From positions 1,302,001 to 1,366,000 of the forward strand of contig NZ_CP154858.1 of NCBI RefSeq assembly GCF_041153465.1: a DNA stretch of 64,000 nucleotides. The letters are read 5' to 3'. Of the stretch, positions 1-10,299 are shown in pieces. Numbering within the stretch: the stretch's first letter is position 1; every line of letters begins with the position of its first letter. Source of the stretch: Thermohahella caldifontis. Its GTDB lineage: Bacteria > Pseudomonadota > Gammaproteobacteria > Pseudomonadales > Oleiphilaceae. A program made the translations under genes and the position numbers. The notes under the pieces were generated by a model. The model saw only the letters and a list, made by a program, of their open reading frames with translations. It searched no databases and was not told where the DNA came from.

Positions 1-162
1 ATGCCCGGGTTTCGTCAGAACAACCGGGCCTACGTCACCATCAGCGTCGGTTGTACCGGTGGGCAGCACAGATCCGTGTATGTCTGTGAAAAGCTTGCCG
101 AAATGTTCCGCGACACGTATGCTAACGTCAAAGTCCGGCACCGGGAGCAAGGCGACACATGA
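1..162 (+). CDS. rapZ: RapZ C-terminal end (partial)
   Basis: Frame 1 is open from the window edge to a TGA at 160-162. It encodes the last 53 residues of a RapZ (YvcJ) family protein: an RNase adapter and nucleotide-binding protein that controls glmZ decay in enterobacteria. The visible signature is the conserved VGCTGGQHRSV block near the C-terminus. The 5' part lies outside the window, so the ATG at base 1 need not be the start. The stop overlaps the start of the next gene (ATGA), as expected for the rapZ-ptsO pair of the nitrogen-PTS cluster. Confidence 0.9.
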   Translation: MPGFRQNNRAYVTISVGCTGGQHRSVYVCEKLAEMFRDTYANVKVRHREQGDT

Positions 163-428
163 TCGTTGAGCGGATCGAAATCATCAACGAGCTGGGCCTC
201 CATGCCAGAGCAGCAGCCAAGCTCGTGGGTACAGCATCCCGGTTTGGCTGTGACATCCGACTCACCAAGGATGGCATGACGGTGGATGCCAAAAGCATCA
301 TGTCCGTCATGATGCTGGCCGCAAGCAAGGGCACCTGGATCGAAATCACCGCTGAAGGTGAGGATGCCGAAGACGCCATTGCTGCCCTCAGGGAACTGAT
401 CAACAATCGCTTCGGTGAAGAGAAGTAA
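159..428 (+). CDS. ptsO: HPr-like phosphocarrier NPr
   Basis: An 89-residue HPr-fold phosphocarrier. His15, in GLHARAAAK, is the phosphorylation site that takes phosphate from an EI-type protein and passes it to an EIIA. Ser46, in DAKSIMSV, matches the regulatory serine position. Length is that of the family. The start overlaps the rapZ stop by 4 bases, so translation is coupled. The neighbourhood with rapZ marks it as the nitrogen-PTS carrier NPr rather than a sugar HPr; that part is inference from context. It probably acts in the cytoplasm in regulation of nitrogen, potassium or envelope functions. Confidence 0.9.
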   Translation: MIVERIEIINELGLHARAAAKLVGTASRFGCDIRLTKDGMTVDAKSIMSVMMLAASKGTWIEITAEGEDAEDAIAALRELINNRFGEEK

Positions 429-452
429 CCGACCGATCACCCGGGCCGCGAC

Positions 453-1814
453 ATGACCGAAACCTATCCCAGAAGCAAAGCCCGAGCACGTCTGCGCTCT
501 CTCGCAGAAGCTCTGGATAGTGGTGCGATTGCCCAGGTCTCCAGGATACTCAATTCGGACCTGTCACCCGGCGATATCGCGCACCTGATAGAATCCTCCC
601 CACCCAAGCAGCGGCGCCTGCTCTGGAGCCTCATTGACCGGGATCTGGAAGGGGATGTCCTGGCCTATGTGGACGACGACATCCGGGCGGAGTTCCTCTC
701 CGAGCTCAATGCGCAGGATGTTCTGGAGCTGACCGAAGATTTCGAGGTGGACGACCTCGCCGACCTGCTTCAGCAACTTCCGGAGTCGGTGTATGAGGAA
801 GTGCTGGCCGCCATGGACGAGCGGGATCGCAAACGGGTGGAGGAAGTCCTCTCATACCCGGAGGATTCCGCAGGCGGCCTGATGAATACGGATGTCGTGA
901 CCATCCGTCCCGACATCACGGTCGATGTCGTATTGCGTTACCTGCGCATGCACAAGCAACTGCCGCCCATGACTGACAGCCTCATCGTCGTCAACCGCAA
1001 GGATGAATATATCGGCATCCTGCCCATTACCCGACTTCTGGTCTCCCAGCCATCGGCAACCGTACGCGAGATCATGCGCACGGATATTGATCCCATCCCC
1101 GTTACCATGCCGGATCGGGAAGTCGCCAACCTGTTCGAACGACATGACCTGGTTTCCGCACCGGTTGTGGATGAAAACGGCCGGCTGGTAGGGCGCATTA
1201 CAGTGGACGACGTGGTGGACGTTATCCGGGATGACGCAGACCATGAAATTCTGAGCATGGCGGGCCTGGATGAGGAAGACGACATGTTTGCGCCCACTCT
1301 CCAGACTGCCCGCAACCGCGCCGTCTGGCTGGGCATCAACCTGGTGACCGCCTTTGTCGCTTCCGCCGTGGTGGGCATGTTTCAGGACACGATCGACAAG
1401 GTTGTGGCACTGGCCGTGCTGATGCCCATCGTCGCCAGCATGGGTGGTATTGCCGGAACACAGGCACTGACGCTGGTGATTCGGGGCATGGCGACCGGCA
1501 AGATCAGCCAAAGCAACTTTCGCTGGCTGATCAGCCGGGAATTTATCGTTGGTGCGCTGAACGGCCTGCTCTGGGCCGTTGTGGTCGCGCTGGGCGCAGT
1601 CATCTGGTTTGACGACTGGACTATAGGCGGTATTATTGCCAGCGCCATGCTCATCAATCTCGTTATTGCCGCTCTGGCCGGTACCACGCTGCCCATGATT
1701 CTGAAGATGCTCAGAATCGATCCGGCACTGGCGGGTGGTGTCATTCTGACCACCCTGACTGACGTGGCGGGTTTCATGTCCTTTCTCGGGCTGGCCACAA
1801 TTGTATATAGCTAG
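453..1814 (+). CDS. mgtE: Magnesium transporter MgtE
   Basis: A 453-residue MgtE-family inner-membrane Mg2+ channel. The order of parts is typical: an acidic N-domain of helical repeats (about residues 1-130, with the segment on ESVYEEVLAAMDERDRKRVEEVL), paired CBS domains (about 140-260, containing two PITRLLV/GRITVDDVVDVI-like strands), then about five membrane helices from residue 285 to the end with the conserved PIVASMGGIAGTQ pore region. In known members the cytosolic N and CBS domains bind Mg2+ and close the channel at high internal Mg2+. It lies 24 bases after the NPr gene, probably in the same transcript. The rapZ-ptsO-mgtE order is common in gammaproteobacteria. Confidence 0.95.
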   Translation: MTETYPRSKARARLRSLAEALDSGAIAQVSRILNSDLSPGDIAHLIESSPPKQRRLLWSLIDRDLEGDVLAYVDDDIRAEFLSELNAQDVLELTEDFEVDDLADLLQQLPESVYEEVLAAMDERDRKRVEEVLSYPEDSAGGLMNTDVVTIRPDITVDVVLRYLRMHKQLPPMTDSLIVVNRKDEYIGILPITRLLVSQPSATVREIMRTDIDPIPVTMPDREVANLFERHDLVSAPVVDENGRLVGRITVDDVVDVIRDDADHEILSMAGLDEEDDMFAPTLQTARNRAVWLGINLVTAFVASAVVGMFQDTIDKVVALAVLMPIVASMGGIAGTQALTLVIRGMATGKISQSNFRWLISREFIVGALNGLLWAVVVALGAVIWFDDWTIGGIIASAMLINLVIAALAGTTLPMILKMLRIDPALAGGVILTTLTDVAGFMSFLGLATIVYS

Positions 1815-1822
1815 GAAACCTC

Positions 1823-2356
1823 ATGCACAACGATATTCCCGGTGACGAGCCGTTTGAAGACGATGACAACTGGATCAGCAAAACACAGCGCAAGCGGGAA
1901 GCGGAAGCGCTTCAGAATCTGGGCAAGCGCCTGACAGAACTGAAAGCGGAACAGCGTCGTCAGATTCCCATCTCGGACCGGCTGCAGGAGGGTATCGAGA
2001 CCTACCTGCGAATCCGAAGCCACGAAGCCCGCCGCCGTCAGCTCCAGTATATCGGCAAGGTCATGAAAACGGAGGATATCAACGCCATCCGTGAGGCACT
2101 TGATCGACTGGACAGCGCGTCGGAAGTCTACGCCCGAATCCATCATCATGCCGAGTACTGGCGAGGTCGGTTGCTATCGGAAGGCAAGGAAGCACTGACC
2201 GAGTTCCTCGACGCTCATCCTGGCATGGATGTACAGGCGCTGAGAACCCTCATACGCAATGCGATGAAGGACCAGCAAACCGGCAAGAACCGGGGTCATG
2301 CCCGCAAGCTGTATCAAATGATCCGGGATTGGCAGCGGGATCATTCCGGAGACTGA
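1823..2356 (+). CDS. darP: Ribosome-associated protein DarP (YjgA, DUF615)
   Basis: A 177-residue protein of the YjgA/DarP family, which associates with late 50S ribosomal precursors in E. coli. It is highly charged, as the family is. The sequence opens with an acidic stretch (DEPFEDDDNWISKTQRKREAE), followed by the family pattern of helical segments with LGKRLTELK and RSHEARRRQLQYIGKVM. The gene starts 8 bases after the mgtE stop and probably shares its transcript. Its last 16 bases overlap the end of the convergent amidase gene on the other strand, an unusually tight convergent junction. Confidence 0.9.
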   Translation: MHNDIPGDEPFEDDDNWISKTQRKREAEALQNLGKRLTELKAEQRRQIPISDRLQEGIETYLRIRSHEARRRQLQYIGKVMKTEDINAIREALDRLDSASEVYARIHHHAEYWRGRLLSEGKEALTEFLDAHPGMDVQALRTLIRNAMKDQQTGKNRGHARKLYQMIRDWQRDHSGD

Positions 2357-3186
2357 CAGGGCAGCCTCCGGTGCGCCCACACGGGTATTGACCGGCGCAA
2401 GGATGCGAGAAACTCCCGGTCGATCTCCGCAATCATGACACCCCCCTCAGCAGTGGCATCCCGTTGTTCAGCGAGTACTTCACCGTCAGGCGAAACGATC
2501 ATGGAATGCCCCCAGGTTTCACGCCCCCCGGGATGCAAGCCGCCCTGGTTGGCCGCCACAACATAGCACTGGTTCTCTATGGCACGAGCCCGGCAGAGAA
2601 TTTCCCAATGGCGCGCGCCGGTGACCGCTGTAAAGGCGGACGGTGCTGCAATCCAGTCCACCGGTGCGCCCCACACCCGGAACAGCTCCGGGAACCGCAA
2701 GTCATAGCAGATCACCGGCTGCACCGACCACTCACCCAGATCAACCCTCGCAGGGACAGTCCCCGCCTCATAGATTGCCGACTCGCGATACCCTCCGCGC
2801 TGATCATTCACCTGAGCATCAAAGAGATGAATCTTGTCGTACCGGCCAGCAATCCGCCCGTCATGATTCACTATCCAGCAGGTCGCTCGTGCTCTCCCCC
2901 CATCAGGGAGGGATCCGTCCGGCCGCTCGGGCCAGGCCATGCTGCCGCCCACAATCCCCATGCCCAGATCCCGGGCCTGAGCCACCAGCCAGTCACGGAT
3001 TGCTTTGGCTTCCTGCATGACCACCCCGGGATCCGCATCGAGAGCGGCAAAGTTTTCCGGCAGTACGGCCCAATCCACACCGGACGAGGCTGCCCGGGAC
3101 AGCAAGTGAGCCGCCTGCTCCAGATTTCTGCCGATATCCGGGCCCGAACACATCTGGATCGCGGCAACACAAAGCTTTCGACTCAT
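2341..3186 (-). CDS. Nitrilase-family carbon-nitrogen hydrolase (deaminated glutathione amidase-like)
   Basis: A 281-residue nitrilase-superfamily amidase. The catalytic triad is readable: Glu44 (LPENFAALD), Lys118 (GRYDKIHLFD) and Cys160 (VICYDLRFPELFR). The last motif and the overall length fit the Nit1/YbeM branch, which hydrolyses deaminated glutathione as metabolite repair. Substrate is inferred from family only. It sits immediately downstream of yhdP, where many gammaproteobacteria keep this gene; the start codon is 2 bases from the yhdP stop, so the two are very likely co-transcribed. The 3' end overlaps darP by 16 bases on the opposite strand. Confidence 0.9.
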   Translation of the reverse strand: MSRKLCVAAIQMCSGPDIGRNLEQAAHLLSRAASSGVDWAVLPENFAALDADPGVVMQEAKAIRDWLVAQARDLGMGIVGGSMAWPERPDGSLPDGGRARATCWIVNHDGRIAGRYDKIHLFDAQVNDQRGGYRESAIYEAGTVPARVDLGEWSVQPVICYDLRFPELFRVWGAPVDWIAAPSAFTAVTGARHWEILCRARAIENQCYVVAANQGGLHPGGRETWGHSMIVSPDGEVLAEQRDATAEGGVMIAEIDREFLASLRRSIPVWAHRRLPCQSPE

Positions 3187-3188
3187 GG

Positions 3189-6100
3189 TTATTCCTTGTC
3201 ACGTTCTGCCCCGGCCGGGGCAATCACTTTTTGAAGGGTGACCTCCGGTTTGCCCAGGGTCCCCCTAACGTCAAAGGTGGCCGTTGTCAGTTTGGACAGG
3301 GGGTCACCCAACAGTTTGTCCAGCAGGAACAGCGCCCCCCCGACTTGTGGTGCGCCAACAAGCAACGCCGCCAGCGGCAGATTCTTGGAAACCGGCAAGG
3401 CGACGATCATGGTCAGATCCAGCGCTTCGGTGTTCAGATCCACTGTCCCCTTGAGATTATAGGCGCTTCCGGGCGTTTTGATGGCCAAAGGCTGTACAAA
3501 ACGCAATACGCCCGATTGAATACGGGTTTGTGCAGCCAACGTATCATAAGTCATTCCCTTGGCGTAAAGATCGGAGAAATCCAGCTTGAGGCGTCTGACC
3601 AGCGTATCCGTGTTCAGTACACCCAGCAGCCGGAAAATATTGGTACTGGACGCCACATCACGAATGACCCCCTCTTCCATCTCAACGTCAAACCGCCCGA
3701 AAAGCTGGGACAATTCAAACTTGTCAGGCGGCCCCATCCAGACCAGAGAGCTGACAAATTTGTATTGCCTTGATGTCAGCGGCGCCTGCCAGTGAAGCGC
3801 TTCGGAAAGCGCTGAAAAGTCTTCCCCCTGCGTCTCAAAGGTCAGAATGGTGCTGTGTTGAGCATTGGACGGGGTATAAACCCAATGAAGAGACCCCTTC
3901 GTTTCGCTACCCGCCAGGCGGATGACAATATCCCGGGCAAACAATCCATCATCCACCGGTTCCAGCCGGGTCTGCCAGCTTCCCAGATCAAGTCCCTGCC
4001 AGTGCAGTTTCTCCACGGCAATGTCAAGTGCAGGCCAGCGACGGGGGTCCGTACCCTGTATGTCCGGCTTCTGTTTGCCCAGGATCTGGTCCAGATCAGC
4101 TTGGCTCAGCCTGATCTCAGGCAGGCTACCCTCTTTCCGGTTGATCACCCCCTCCAGTCCGCGCGCAGCCACATTCAGATTCCAGCCCTTGTTTTCAGGC
4201 ACCCAGTCTGCAACCAGGTGTTGCAGCTTCAGGGCTGAGTATCGGAATTCGTCAGTTTCCAGCCGGTATCGCGACAGCGTGCCCGAAGGTGGACCGCCAG
4301 CCAGCCCCTCCAGTGCCTCCTTCCAGGCTTTCCCGTCCAGGGCCGGGACATGAATCACCAGCGTGCCCGGCTCCAGGCCACCAAGGGGCAAAGGCTCTCC
4401 CGCCATGCCCAATCGGATCCGCCAGCCGGAATCATCCTTGCGGGCATTCAGGAGCATTTCCCGGGAGCCATTGGTCAGCCGGCCACTCCATTGTGTACCA
4501 GCAGGGCTCTGCTGCATGACCAGCTCCAGCGGTGCAGCCTGTCCCGTAGACTTCGAAAGGGGATCAGGCCAATTGCTGGCAATACTTTCCAGTGAAGACC
4601 GGATGACCAGGCGAAGTGGTGTCTCGCCACCAAAACGGAGGGACAGGCTCAGCGGGGCCTCCCCCGTCAGGTGCTGCGCCCACGGACCTGGCCACTGTTT
4701 TCTGATCCACGCCATATCCGCCTGCGTATCGATATCCAGTCGAATCTCGTGTGACTTCGGCCAGTCAGCAGACGCCAGGACACCTTTCAGCGCCAGGCCC
4801 TGCCATTCCGAATGAATCGGGTTCGAGGTCACTCCGGTCCGGGAGTCATAACTCAGAACACCCGTTACGTTGTCCAGGCTTGCCACCGGGTCGGGCAGTC
4901 CGGTCAGGCGTCCGCCCTCCAGGATTCCCTGAAGCCGTACCTGTGGAGGCGCGTCTCCGGACATCGGCAGTGTCACTTCAAACGGCAACTTCAGCCCGGG
5001 CTCATACCTCAACGCAGCCAGGCCTGCAGGCAGTGAACCGGCAAGCGGGGATGCGGTCAGCCACCAGGCTTGCGCATCCATGTCCAGATGCCCTGTTCCT
5101 CTGACTTCCACAACCCGGGTTCCTGTAGCCTCCCGGTTCAATGACACCTGCATGCCACGAATATCGGTTCCGCCCAGGCGACCGGCGGGTACCCGTGCTG
5201 ACAGCTCACCATCGCTCAGGGCGATTTCAGCTTCGGGCACCTCCAACGCCGGCCATTTGTCAGAAAACTCCAGATTCAGGTCTGCAACCCTGGCGCGCAA
5301 CAGCGAACGACGGTCTTCGGGCCGGCTACCGGGCCCCAGGTACGCGTCATACCGGTAATGTGCGTAGGTTACGCTTCCCTGCCGGAGGGCACTGCGCAAC
5401 CAGTGCATCAGTCCCGGACTGACGGCCCGGTCCGGCACGTAATTCACTACCTGAGCGACAGGCAGATCCCGGATACCGAGATCCAGCATGAATCGTGCTG
5501 GCAGCACATCCTCGCTCCACTCAAAGCGCCCCTGAATGCGCCCCCCGTGCTCGGGCCTGAGATCCAGAGCCTCTCCCCAGATCCGCAACGCAGAAGGTGC
5601 TGTACGCCACTGGACACGTCCGCTGGCCGCTCTGAATCGCCAGCCGTTGCCGTACAGGTCCGGAAATGCCAGACTAAGGCGATCCGAATTGAACTGAACC
5701 CAACCTCCATCCGGTTCAACTCGGAATACGCCATCAATATGGCGGGCAGCCGGTGCACCACCCACCGCGCGGACGTTGATATCATCCAGCCGGCCCTCAA
5801 CCCGGAAAGCACCCTGAAAAGGTGCCTGTATGGACAGATCACGTACCCAGCCTTCCGGTTCATAAGCCGCGAGTTTTTCAGACAGTATCCCGTTCAGCCC
5901 GCTGGCAATCAGAACCCGGCGTGTCAATGCCATCGGAATCCCGGCCGCCTGGATGTTGATCGCTTTCTGATCCGTCCACGACAGGGACATCGGTGGCAAG
6001 GCGACTTTCTCCCGACCCAGTGCAAATTGAAGGTATCCGTCTTCAGCTGCAGGGTCTGATCATCGATTGCGACCTGCAGCCGCCCCGTCAGGTGCTCAAC

Positions 6101-6925
6101 CGGAGCAAAGCAGGTGCCTTTCCCGGCAAGACCAATTTCCCCATTCTCCACCATGGCAGTCATGACAGGCCCGCCATCTGCCTCCTGCCTGAGCCAGAAT
6201 TTCACCACGCCGGACAACTGATATAGTGTTTCCGGATACAGGGTATTGATGAGAGCACGAAAACCGGCAATCTCCGGAAGATCCGCATAGATATCCAGCC
6301 TTCCCCCGAGGCCATTCACCGCCTGCCGGATCACCAGGAGGCCCTTCCGCTTGCTTTCCGGCATGGCAACGCTGGCCTGCAGCCCCAGACCATTTCGGCT
6401 GTCGACCACCAATTCGGGGAAGTGCCAGCGATAATCCGTTTCCCTGATGGGCCAGATGACATCGACATCTGTCAGGGTGAGTAAATCAATACCCGGGAGG
6501 AGAGAAGCATCCGGCGGCCTCTCGGATGCCTGCAAGCGACTGATCACCCCCTTGACCTGCCCGGGTCCGAGACGGATTTCCACACCCGTGATATCCAGAG
6601 TACGGAAAGCAGGCTTTTGCTTCAGCAGGGTCTGCCAGAGGTCAAGTTCCAGGTTGATATTCTGCACGCGACCCGAGATCCCCTGCCAGGACACGCTGAC
6701 CCCCTCCACCCGGACACGCGGATACAGACCGGGCCAGGCGCCCGACAGCCGGCTGGCATGCACAAGCACACCGGTCTCCTGACTGAGCCATGTTTCAATA
6801 TCGGGTCGCAACGCATCCAGATGCTGTATACTGAAACGTCCCAGCGCGACCAGCGATGCCGTCAGAAAGAGTCCCGTGACCACAAGGTACAGGACACATC
6901 GCCCCATCCAGGTCAACACTTTCAC
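3189..6925 (-). pseudogene. yhdP: YhdP family AsmA-like phospholipid transport protein, frameshifted
   Basis: Two overlapping reading frames together make one YhdP/TamB-like AsmA protein of about 1,240 residues. YhdP is a large inner-membrane-anchored periplasmic protein implicated in moving phospholipid to the outer membrane. The 5' piece (GTG at 6925, ending at 5924) has the N-terminal membrane anchor. The 3' piece (to 3189) carries the long beta-rich middle and the conserved C-terminal AsmA-like block. The frame changes near 6039-6041: reading on from TLQLK, the other frame gives GYLQFALGREKVALPPMSLSW, so one base appears to be missing. It may be a real mutation or a sequencing error. The start overlaps the rng stop region (TAAGTG). 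Confidence 0.85.
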
Positions 6926-8398
6926 TTACTGCAACACCACGTCATACTGTTCCTGGGTATACAGGACTTCAACCTGAAACCGGATACGCTTGCCTATAAA
7001 GGTTTCCAGGTCGGCAACACTGTCTGACAACTCATCAAGCAACAGGTCAACAACGGACTGACTGGCCAGCACCAGATAGCCCGGGGGTTCGTAATCGCGA
7101 TTGATGCGCAGAATCTCCCGGAAGATTTCATAACACACCGTCTCAGCTGTTTTGACCCGCCCGCGTCCCTGACAAGCCGGACAGGGCTCGCAGAGCATCT
7201 GCCCCAGACTCTCGGTCGTGCGCTTGCGGGTCATTTCCACCAAACCCAGTTCGCTCACACAACTGATCTTGGTCTTGGCGTGATCCCGCTCCAGCATCTT
7301 TTCCAGCATGCGCAGGACCTGCCGCTGATGCTCCGGATCTTCCATGTCGATGAAATCCAGAATGATGATCCCGCCAAGATTGCGGAGACGCAGCTGACGT
7401 GCAATGGCTCTGGCCGCTTCCAGGTTGGTCTTGAAGATGGTTTCTTCAAGATTGCGATGCCCGACAAAGGCTCCGGTATTCACGTCAATGGTAGTCATGG
7501 CCTCGGTTTGATCAATGATCAGATAGCCACCTGACTTGAGCGCCACCTTGCGACCAAGCGCCTTCTGGATTTCATCCTCGACGCTATACAGATCAAAGAT
7601 GGGACGTTCGCCTGTATAGTATTCGAGCTTGTCCTGGATCTCCGCGACAAACTCCTCGGCAAAGGCTTGCGCACGCAGGAAACATTCTCGCGAGTCGATC
7701 CGTACCTTTTCGGTATTGGGGCGAACCAGATCACGCAATGTCCGGATATAAAGCGGCAGATCCTCATAAATTGTCGCAGGGGCCTCTGCCTCGCGAATCC
7801 GGGTCTCGAGTGAGCGCCACAAACGCCTCAGAAAGATCACGTCGGCCCGGATTTCATCCTCGCCGGCGCCTTCAGCCGCCGTACGGATAATAAAACCGTT
7901 CCTGCCCGTCTCGCCTTCTTCTGCCGTGGCCTCCGCCACACCCTGGACAAGTGTGCGGAGCCGTTCACGCTCTTCTTCATCCTCAATGCGTTGGGAAATC
8001 CCCACATGCGACGTACCGGGCATGTAAACCAGGTAGCGGGACGGTATGGAGATATGCGTGGTCAAGCGAGCACCCTTGGTACCGATAGGGTCCTTGGTGA
8101 CCTGAACCACCAGGGACTGACCTTCATGCAACAACTGCCCGATATCCCCATGCCGGGCCTTGTCATGCCCGGCCGGCCCCACATCCGAGACATGAATAAA
8201 AGCTGCCCGCTCAAGGCCGATATCCACAAACGCCGCTTCCATGCCGGGCAATACCCTGACCACCTTGCCTTTGTATATATTGCCAACAAGTCCACGGCGC
8301 CGGCTGCGCTCGATATAGACTTCCTGCAACATGCCGTTTTCCACCACGGCAACCCGGGTTTCCACCGGCGTCATGTTGACCAGGATTTCTTCACTCAT
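6926..8398 (-). CDS. rng: Ribonuclease G
   Basis: A 490-residue RNase E/G family endoribonuclease without the long RNase E C-terminal scaffold, hence RNase G, which matures the 5' end of 16S rRNA and decays some mRNAs. An N-terminal S1 domain (about residues 30-130) is followed by the catalytic core, with the metal-binding aspartate in IIILDFIDM and the preceding TTIDVNTGAFVG segment. The zinc-link cysteines are in LCEPCPACQGRGRV. I chose the ATG at 8398 (MSEEILVNMTP) rather than a start 60 bases upstream, because it matches family N-termini and overlaps the maf stop as ATGA. Confidence 0.95.
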   Translation of the reverse strand: MSEEILVNMTPVETRVAVVENGMLQEVYIERSRRRGLVGNIYKGKVVRVLPGMEAAFVDIGLERAAFIHVSDVGPAGHDKARHGDIGQLLHEGQSLVVQVTKDPIGTKGARLTTHISIPSRYLVYMPGTSHVGISQRIEDEEERERLRTLVQGVAEATAEEGETGRNGFIIRTAAEGAGEDEIRADVIFLRRLWRSLETRIREAEAPATIYEDLPLYIRTLRDLVRPNTEKVRIDSRECFLRAQAFAEEFVAEIQDKLEYYTGERPIFDLYSVEDEIQKALGRKVALKSGGYLIIDQTEAMTTIDVNTGAFVGHRNLEETIFKTNLEAARAIARQLRLRNLGGIIILDFIDMEDPEHQRQVLRMLEKMLERDHAKTKISCVSELGLVEMTRKRTTESLGQMLCEPCPACQGRGRVKTAETVCYEIFREILRINRDYEPPGYLVLASQSVVDLLLDELSDSVADLETFIGKRIRFQVEVLYTQEQYDVVLQ

Positions 8399-8979
8399 TC
8401 GCCGCTTTCTCCCAGAATCTCGAAGCCGGCCCGGCGCAGAGCCCGTACTGTCTCGCACAATGGCAACCCGACCACTGCACTGTAACTGCCCTGAATACGC
8501 TCGACGAACGCCGCCCCCAGCCCCTGTATTCCGTAGGCGCCTGCCTTGTCGAGCGGCTCCAGTGACCGGACGTAAGCATGAATCTCGGCATCACTCAGTG
8601 GCCTGAACGTGACCTCAGTTGTGACCAGAAAGACATCTTCATAGTCCTGACGAAGCACCGCAACGGCAGTCATGACCTGGTGACTCCGGCCCGAAAGCAG
8701 GCGCAGCATGCGGGCGGCATCATCCTCGTCCGCCGGTTTGCCCAGCACCTCACCATCCCGGACCACGATCGTATCCGAGGCAAGAACCGTGGCATCGGGC
8801 TCATGTCCCAGCACGGTGAGCGCTTTCTCACGCGCAAGCCTGCACGCAAGATCTGCCGGGGCCTCTCCGGCACGGGCACGTTCATCAATATCAGCCACCG
8901 CCACGGTAAAGTGAAGATCCAGCTGTTCAAGCAGTGCCCGCCGCCTTGGTGACGCGGAAGCGAGAATCAGGGTCTGCAT
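8395..8979 (-). CDS. maf: Maf nucleotide pyrophosphatase (dTTP/UTP type, YhdE-like)
   Basis: A 194-residue Maf/HAM1-like pyrophosphatase that removes non-canonical or excess nucleotides such as dTTP/UTP. The N-terminal signature ASASPRRRALLEQL, the SDTIVVRDGEVLGKP block with its catalytic aspartate, and the C-terminal DKAGAYGIQGLGAAFVERI region are all present; the last resembles the YhdE subgroup. The start at 8979 (MQTLILASASPRR) fits the family, and upstream in-frame starts only add unrelated residues. The maf-rng order, with an ATGA overlap, follows mreBCD as in many gammaproteobacteria. Confidence 0.93.
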   Translation of the reverse strand: MQTLILASASPRRRALLEQLDLHFTVAVADIDERARAGEAPADLACRLAREKALTVLGHEPDATVLASDTIVVRDGEVLGKPADEDDAARMLRLLSGRSHQVMTAVAVLRQDYEDVFLVTTEVTFRPLSDAEIHAYVRSLEPLDKAGAYGIQGLGAAFVERIQGSYSAVVGLPLCETVRALRRAGFEILGESGE

Positions 8980-8992
8980 GTCTTGGCTCCCT

Positions 8993-9469
8993 TCAAAGTG
9001 TCCGACCACCCATATAGTCCAGAGTATACCGTACAAACGGCCAGAACAGGGCAGAGCCGAATGCGCCCAACATGAACATCAGGTCACGGGCGGGGACACC
9101 GGTCAGCTGATTGATCCAGTGCCGGACCATGATGGCAATCCCGGTCAGCAGGAAAACAACCAGTGATTGCTGCAACATGCCGTAGAGCCGGAACCGATGC
9201 TGAACGTTCAGCAGAAAGTAGGTCATGATCGCGTAAGCCATGGCATGGGTACCAAGATGCGTACCGAGCATGAGATCCGTCACCAGCCCCATTCCCCATG
9301 CGGCCAGCACGCCGATTCTGTCCGGGTGGCGGTAGGCCCAGTACAGAATGATCAGTGCCACAAGATCCGGGCGCCCGAAGGCCCAGAGACCTGGCAAGGG
9401 CACCCAGGCCAGCACCCAGGCAGCAAGCAGGCTGACGCAAACGAGAAACAGGCCGTGTCCGGAAATCAT
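8993..9469 (-). CDS. mreD: Rod shape-determining protein MreD
   Basis: A 158-residue polytopic inner-membrane protein of the MreD family, with about five hydrophobic helices (for example near residues 8-28 and 95-118) and the HLGTHAMAYAIMTYFLL segment. MreD is part of the elongasome, which directs lateral wall synthesis with MreB and MreC. The start overlaps the mreC stop by 4 bases (ATGA), so the pair is translationally coupled. Maf begins 13 bases downstream. Confidence 0.93.
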   Translation of the reverse strand: MISGHGLFLVCVSLLAAWVLAWVPLPGLWAFGRPDLVALIILYWAYRHPDRIGVLAAWGMGLVTDLMLGTHLGTHAMAYAIMTYFLLNVQHRFRLYGMLQQSLVVFLLTGIAIMVRHWINQLTGVPARDLMFMLGAFGSALFWPFVRYTLDYMGGRTL

Positions 9470-10299
9470 TGCACAGACTGCGGTTCGGATTGCACCAGCA
9501 ACACGTGACGGCTGCGATTCAGTTCAGCCTTTGGTGTGGCCAGTACACGGGCGAAAGGCTCTGCCGGGTCATGCTCCACCCGGGAAACGACCGCAACCGG
9601 ATACCCTGCGGGGAAACGTCCCCCGAGTCCGGAGCTGACAAGCAAGTCACCCACCTGAATATCCGCGGTCTGAGGTACATTGACCAATTCCAGCTCATCG
9701 AGACGCCCCCTGCCCACCAGTACGCCACGAATACCGTTCCGATTCACCTGTACCGGCACCGCATGGGTCACATCCGATATCAGCAGTACCCGGGACATTC
9801 TCTCGCCAACGAAAGTGACCTGCCCCATCAGACCACTGGAGTCCAGAACCGGCTGGCCGACAAAGGCACCGTCTTCAGCACCCTTGTTGATCATGACCTC
9901 GTGGAGATAAGGATCCGGATTGATACCGATGATTTCAGCCACCGCCACCGGATTTTCGACAATCCGCGAGGCATTGAGCAGCTCCCGCAGACGGTTCACC
10001 TCGGCCGTCATGGCCACCAGACGCTCGGTCTTGGCCTCAAGAATGCGCAGCCGGGCCTTGAGTGCTGCATTTTCTTCTTCAAGCTCTGCCCGTGACCGCA
10101 CACTGCCGTCCACCTGCTCCCAGAGACGAGCGGGGAGATTGACGAGCCAGTGTACCGGTGCCTGAATCACGTCCATGTTTTGCTTGAAACGGTCCAGAAC
10201 CCTGAACTGGTAATCCGCCACCAGCAGGGCGAGCGAAAGCAGCACAGCCACAAGGAGCCGTGCACCGTAGTACGGTCCTTCGGCAAAGATGTTCTTGAT
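9466..10299 (-). CDS. mreC: Rod shape-determining protein MreC, possible AUC start
   Basis: An MreC protein of about 277 residues: one N-terminal membrane helix (LLVAVLLSLALLVADY), a periplasmic coiled coil (roughly residues 75-115), then the beta-rich MreC domain ending in VLLVQSE. It scaffolds the elongasome in the periplasm. Standard starts give only GTG at 10251, inside the membrane helix. Upstream the frame reads KNIFAEGPYYGARL, the usual conserved MreC N-terminus, beginning at an ATC codon (10299-10297) with GGGAGG four bases before it. An in-frame TGA at 10314-10312 blocks any earlier start. I therefore place the start at ATC: either a rare AUC start or an ATG misread or mutated. Confidence 0.8.
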   Translation of the reverse strand: MKNIFAEGPYYGARLLVAVLLSLALLVADYQFRVLDRFKQNMDVIQAPVHWLVNLPARLWEQVDGSVRSRAELEEENAALKARLRILEAKTERLVAMTAEVNRLRELLNASRIVENPVAVAEIIGINPDPYLHEVMINKGAEDGAFVGQPVLDSSGLMGQVTFVGERMSRVLLISDVTHAVPVQVNRNGIRGVLVGRGRLDELELVNVPQTADIQVGDLLVSSGLGGRFPAGYPVAVVSRVEHDPAEPFARVLATPKAELNRSRHVLLVQSEPQSVQ

